From: Seriola aureovittata
Taxonomy: Eukaryota; Chordata; Actinopteri; Carangiformes; Carangidae
DNA length: 64,000 nucleotides
Assembly: GCF_021018895.1 (NCBI RefSeq)
Contig: NC_079372.1
Span: forward strand, 15,528,318 to 15,592,317
Direction: 5' to 3'
The translations under genes were made by a program, and so were the position numbers. The first letter of the stretch is position 1; the number at the start of each line of letters is the position of its first letter. Shown one piece after another: positions 61,240-64,000 of this stretch. Under the pieces are notes generated by a model. The model was given only the letters and a program-made list of their open reading frames with translations. It did not search any database and was not told where the DNA came from.

Positions 61240-63510
61240 CAGGGCTCCACTGGCGGAGCCATCATCTTGTTTCGGCTGACATTGAGGTGGCAGGGAGAGA
61301 GAAGATGATGCTGCAGTATCGAATATTACTGTGTATTTGTGTTGAGTGCTTTCCTTTTGTTTGGTTTTCATCTCTGACATCTGTATTTTGCAGAATGTAT
61401 TACTGTTGCGTGTATATTTGCTGGCTAGATTTGGGATCTTTTGCTGTGCACTTGGGGTAAAAATAGAGGTCTTCCTTCTGCCAGAACAAGGCAGGCAGCA
61501 AGATGAATCAACAAAGCTGATGGTGGCTGCAATGGTGACGGTGTTTTCACTACACAATTATAGTGGCCAAGAGAATTTAAGATAACATTATTGTAATAGC
61601 TATAACAACTTTAAAAATACTAATACGTCTAATGATAATAATGCTATCAGTAAAATTCTTCTTTAATTAGTTTATTTTGTGTTTTGTCTCTCTTTTGTGC
61701 CTAAACTGTTGGCCATTGTTAAATTAAAAAGAGCATTAATGTAACTGCTTCGTCCATTCATAACATAAACATTAATATTTTTAATAATGCACCAGGTTAG
61801 AGGAGCAATATGTAGCATTAGTTCTCTGGGAATCTCATTCATATCCAAGCAAAGTTGCCATTGTAACTGAAATATTTCTAACTGAATCGATATTGAATCC
61901 AATCGGGAAATCAGTGGCAAAACCGTGCCCTAGTGTATTTCTTAATATTATGATGTAATATTTCACTTTTTCAGTATCACAGTTATCGTCAATACCAGTA
62001 TAGTTGCACCCGCTAGTTGCAACTTAGTGAACAGACACAAGGAGGCAATAAGAGCTAAGATCCTAAGAAGCTGATGCAGAAAACGGAATCATTGAGTCCC
62101 ATTACGCCATAATTTGATGACATGCCTAAGATGATAACTTTTACAGCACAACCAAACCTCAAAACTGACACTGCCAAGAGAGTGTCTCGTAATCATCACT
62201 GTGCTACATCAATCTACGCTGAGAGATAACTCGGCAAAAAAACAAAAAAACAAAACATAGTAGATGATTTTCTGCCCCATTTGAATCTTAGAGAGGAAAC
62301 AACTTCATTTCACAGACGCCAGTAAGTTATATTTGCAAAGCAAGCACCGAGCCCTGACATACACTGGCATAAAAAACACACACTGCACACTGTGATCAAA
62401 GCACTGAAAACAAGACAGTCTGCATGCTTCATGACGAGAGGATCTATTTCTTCTCGCTCCCATATGTCGACTCGAGAGCCACCGTGTGCTTAACCGTTGT
62501 GAGGGGTCACACAGGTCAACAGACGAGTGGGCGGCTGTCAGGAAGAATCTGAACTTTATTCATCATTTGTGCGTATGTGCGGTCGAGTGCGTACGTGTGC
62601 ATGCGCCGGGCACCCAAGCCAAGCCACCCAAGTCTGCATGTGTGTGTTTACTTCTCAACCTCGCTGTGGCGCCTGCAAACAGAAGTGTTGAATCAGTGTG
62701 AGTTGTGCTCCTCTACCAGCTCCTAAGGAGCCCCCTGACACACAGGCTCTTAGGCAGCCTGGGCACGCAGACAGCAGCAATGCCATCCCATAACAGCTCC
62801 TCTAAGTCCTGGACCAGTTGAGAGGAAGCCTGATATCATGAAAGCAGGGAGAGCCTGGCAGCCGGCCCTCCCAGGACTAGCTAAAGGCAACTCCCCTTTT
62901 CCAGAGCCAAATTTTTAGACCTTTTAATTCAAAGATTTGCCAGTTCTTTTACTCATGTTTTCTCTTTTTCCTCAGCCAAGTCGAGCCGTTTTGCTCAGTT
63001 ATCGCGTCTCTGAAGGGCTGAGATTCATCCTACAGTTTTATAATTAGTCTGTGGTGTAAAGACGCTTAAGATTAAATCCAAATGGCCTGTTAACAGCAGG
63101 CCATTCAGAGCAGTTTCAGATATTTCAACACTTTTTTTCTTTTTTTTTTTTTACAAATGAGAGGAAGAAAACAGGTTGTACAGTACATCCACATTAAAAT
63201 AACACCAGCTGGACCACATTCCTGTTTACTGAGTGAATCCTCCTCCAGTGGCAGAAAGGAGTAGAACCACTTGTGAGTGATTTTTCTGAAGAGATGTTTC
63301 AGTGAACTTGACTTGAATTGGTTAAAGGTTAAGAGACCTGGATGCTGCACCACCTTGAAACCTCTTTTCATTTACAAGACATGTGTCACAATTATGATGA
63401 ATGGCTGCCATACAGATGATGGGCCTTGAATGATGCTTGATGCGGTTTTGATTTATTGGAGTAAAGAAAGGCAAACACACACATGCAGACACATGCCAGG
63501 ATGAAGGACA

Positions 63511-63865
63511 GCTGTATCTCACAGCAAGAAGGTTCCAGGTTCGAGTCCCGGCTCGGCTGTGGGATCTTTCTGTGTGGAGTTTGCATGTTCTCCCCGTGCA
63601 AGTGTGGGTTCTCTCCGGGTACTCCGGCTTCCTCCCGCAGTCCAAAGACATGCAAAATGGGGACTAGGCTAATTGGATACTCTAAATTGACCATAGGTGT
63701 GGCTGTGAGTGTGAATGGTTGTCTGTCTCTATGTGTTTGCCCTGCAATGGACTGGCGACCTGTCCAGGGTGTACCCCGCCTCTCGCCCGAAAAGATGCTG
63801 GGATAGGCTCCAGCCCCCCCGCGACCCTACTAGAGGATAAGCGGTAGAAAATGAATGAATGAATG
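63511..63865 (+). mobile_element. 5'-truncated SINE/LINE-tail type teleost repeat
   Basis: CTCACAGCAAGAAGGTTCC and a pol III B box, GGTTCGAGTCC (63538-63548), are followed by TGTGTGGAGTTTGCATGTTC, TCCGGCTTCCTCCCGCAGTC, CTGGCGACCTGTCCAGGGTG and GGATAAGCGGTAGAAAATG. It closes with (GAAT)n, the variable tandem tail of this very abundant fish retroposon. The A box is missing, so the copy is truncated or degraded at its 5' end. The exact family is not assigned. Confidence 0.85.
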
Positions 63866-64000
63866 TACTTAATTTGCTTCTGTGGTTATATTTGTGGTAC
63901 TGATCCTCCTCTGTGCCATTCTAACTGTTACAATGCGGGTATTCTAGGGAGTGAAGCGTATTCTATATAAACAGGAAACAAATAAGATAAAGGCCTAGGC
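63866..64000. other. Right edge, nothing recognised
   Basis: Short AT-balanced stretch without a recognisable repeat or exon. Confidence 0.4.

Larger units (their letters stand above)
57553..63510. other. Intronic or upstream stretch, no gene confirmed
   Basis: Holds a CT/CTC-rich stretch at 57826-57927, an 18-base G run at 59690-59707, A runs at 60480 and 60650, and a long TG tract at 61154-61238. Two exon-like segments on the minus strand at 59004-59166 and 59337-59420 are unproven. 57640-57770 and 60060-60260 are repeat-free blocks that could be conserved. Confidence 0.4.

Noticed and set aside
63322..63806. Frames across the 63.5 kb repeat on both strands
   Set aside because: They lie on a 5'-truncated SINE/LINE-tail repeat and are translations of non-coding retroposon sequence.

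Overview
This is vertebrate, almost certainly teleost fish, genomic DNA, and nearly all of it is non-coding. The evidence is one vertebrate-type split exon, very many long (CA)n/(TG)n microsatellites, and relics of repeats typical of ray-finned fishes: tRNA-headed SINEs, Tc1/mariner relics and several miniature inverted-repeat elements (MITEs). There are no operons and no long intact reading frames. The stop-free stretches are mostly microsatellites read as His-Thr or Val-Cys runs, or chance frames.

The one coding segment recognised with confidence is a 117-bp exon on the minus strand at 4748-4864. It encodes the start of the guanylate-kinase-like domain of a MAGI scaffold, and its residues fit MAGI3 best. 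It has a good acceptor and donor and both flanking introns are phase 1. The PDZ0-encoding exon that should precede it (at higher coordinates) and the rest of the GK domain (lower coordinates) are not seen. The simplest reading is that 4865-64000 lies inside the large 5' intron of magi3, or runs through it into sequence upstream, and that 1-4747 is the next intron.

The intron is a graveyard of small mobile elements. The commonest (family A here) is a roughly 0.4-0.5 kb MITE with TTAAAGGTCCCATATT termini. It occurs at 3.1, 21.6, 37.9, 43.2, 46.1/46.7, 51.2-51.7, 52.6-53.4, 53.4 and 56.9 kb, in both orientations. Three copies are record keepers. One carries a 59-bp Tc1/mariner remnant that is little more than two terminal repeats. 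One carries a 216-bp piggyBac-like MITE between TTAA duplications. One seems to be split by a 569-bp insertion flanked by about 8 bp of repeated target. Another copy has its 5' half inverted. A second MITE family (B, termini AGCCATGCTAGCAGC) occurs five times, and one copy holds a nested tRNA-SINE.

Other items are a Tc1-like transposase tail relic at 18.3-18.7 kb, a diverged tandem duplication at 17.5-17.9 kb, and a 59-nt near-perfect hairpin at 9751-9809 that pairs best as RNA in the magi3 sense direction. There are also guanine runs of 18 to 36 bases, opposed TG and CA microsatellites at 54.4-54.8 kb, and a SINE/LINE-type repeat at the right edge. Several low-repeat, homeodomain-motif-rich blocks could be conserved regulatory DNA, but only alignment to other fishes would show that. 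Repeat family names are from memory of teleost repeats and were not checked against a library.
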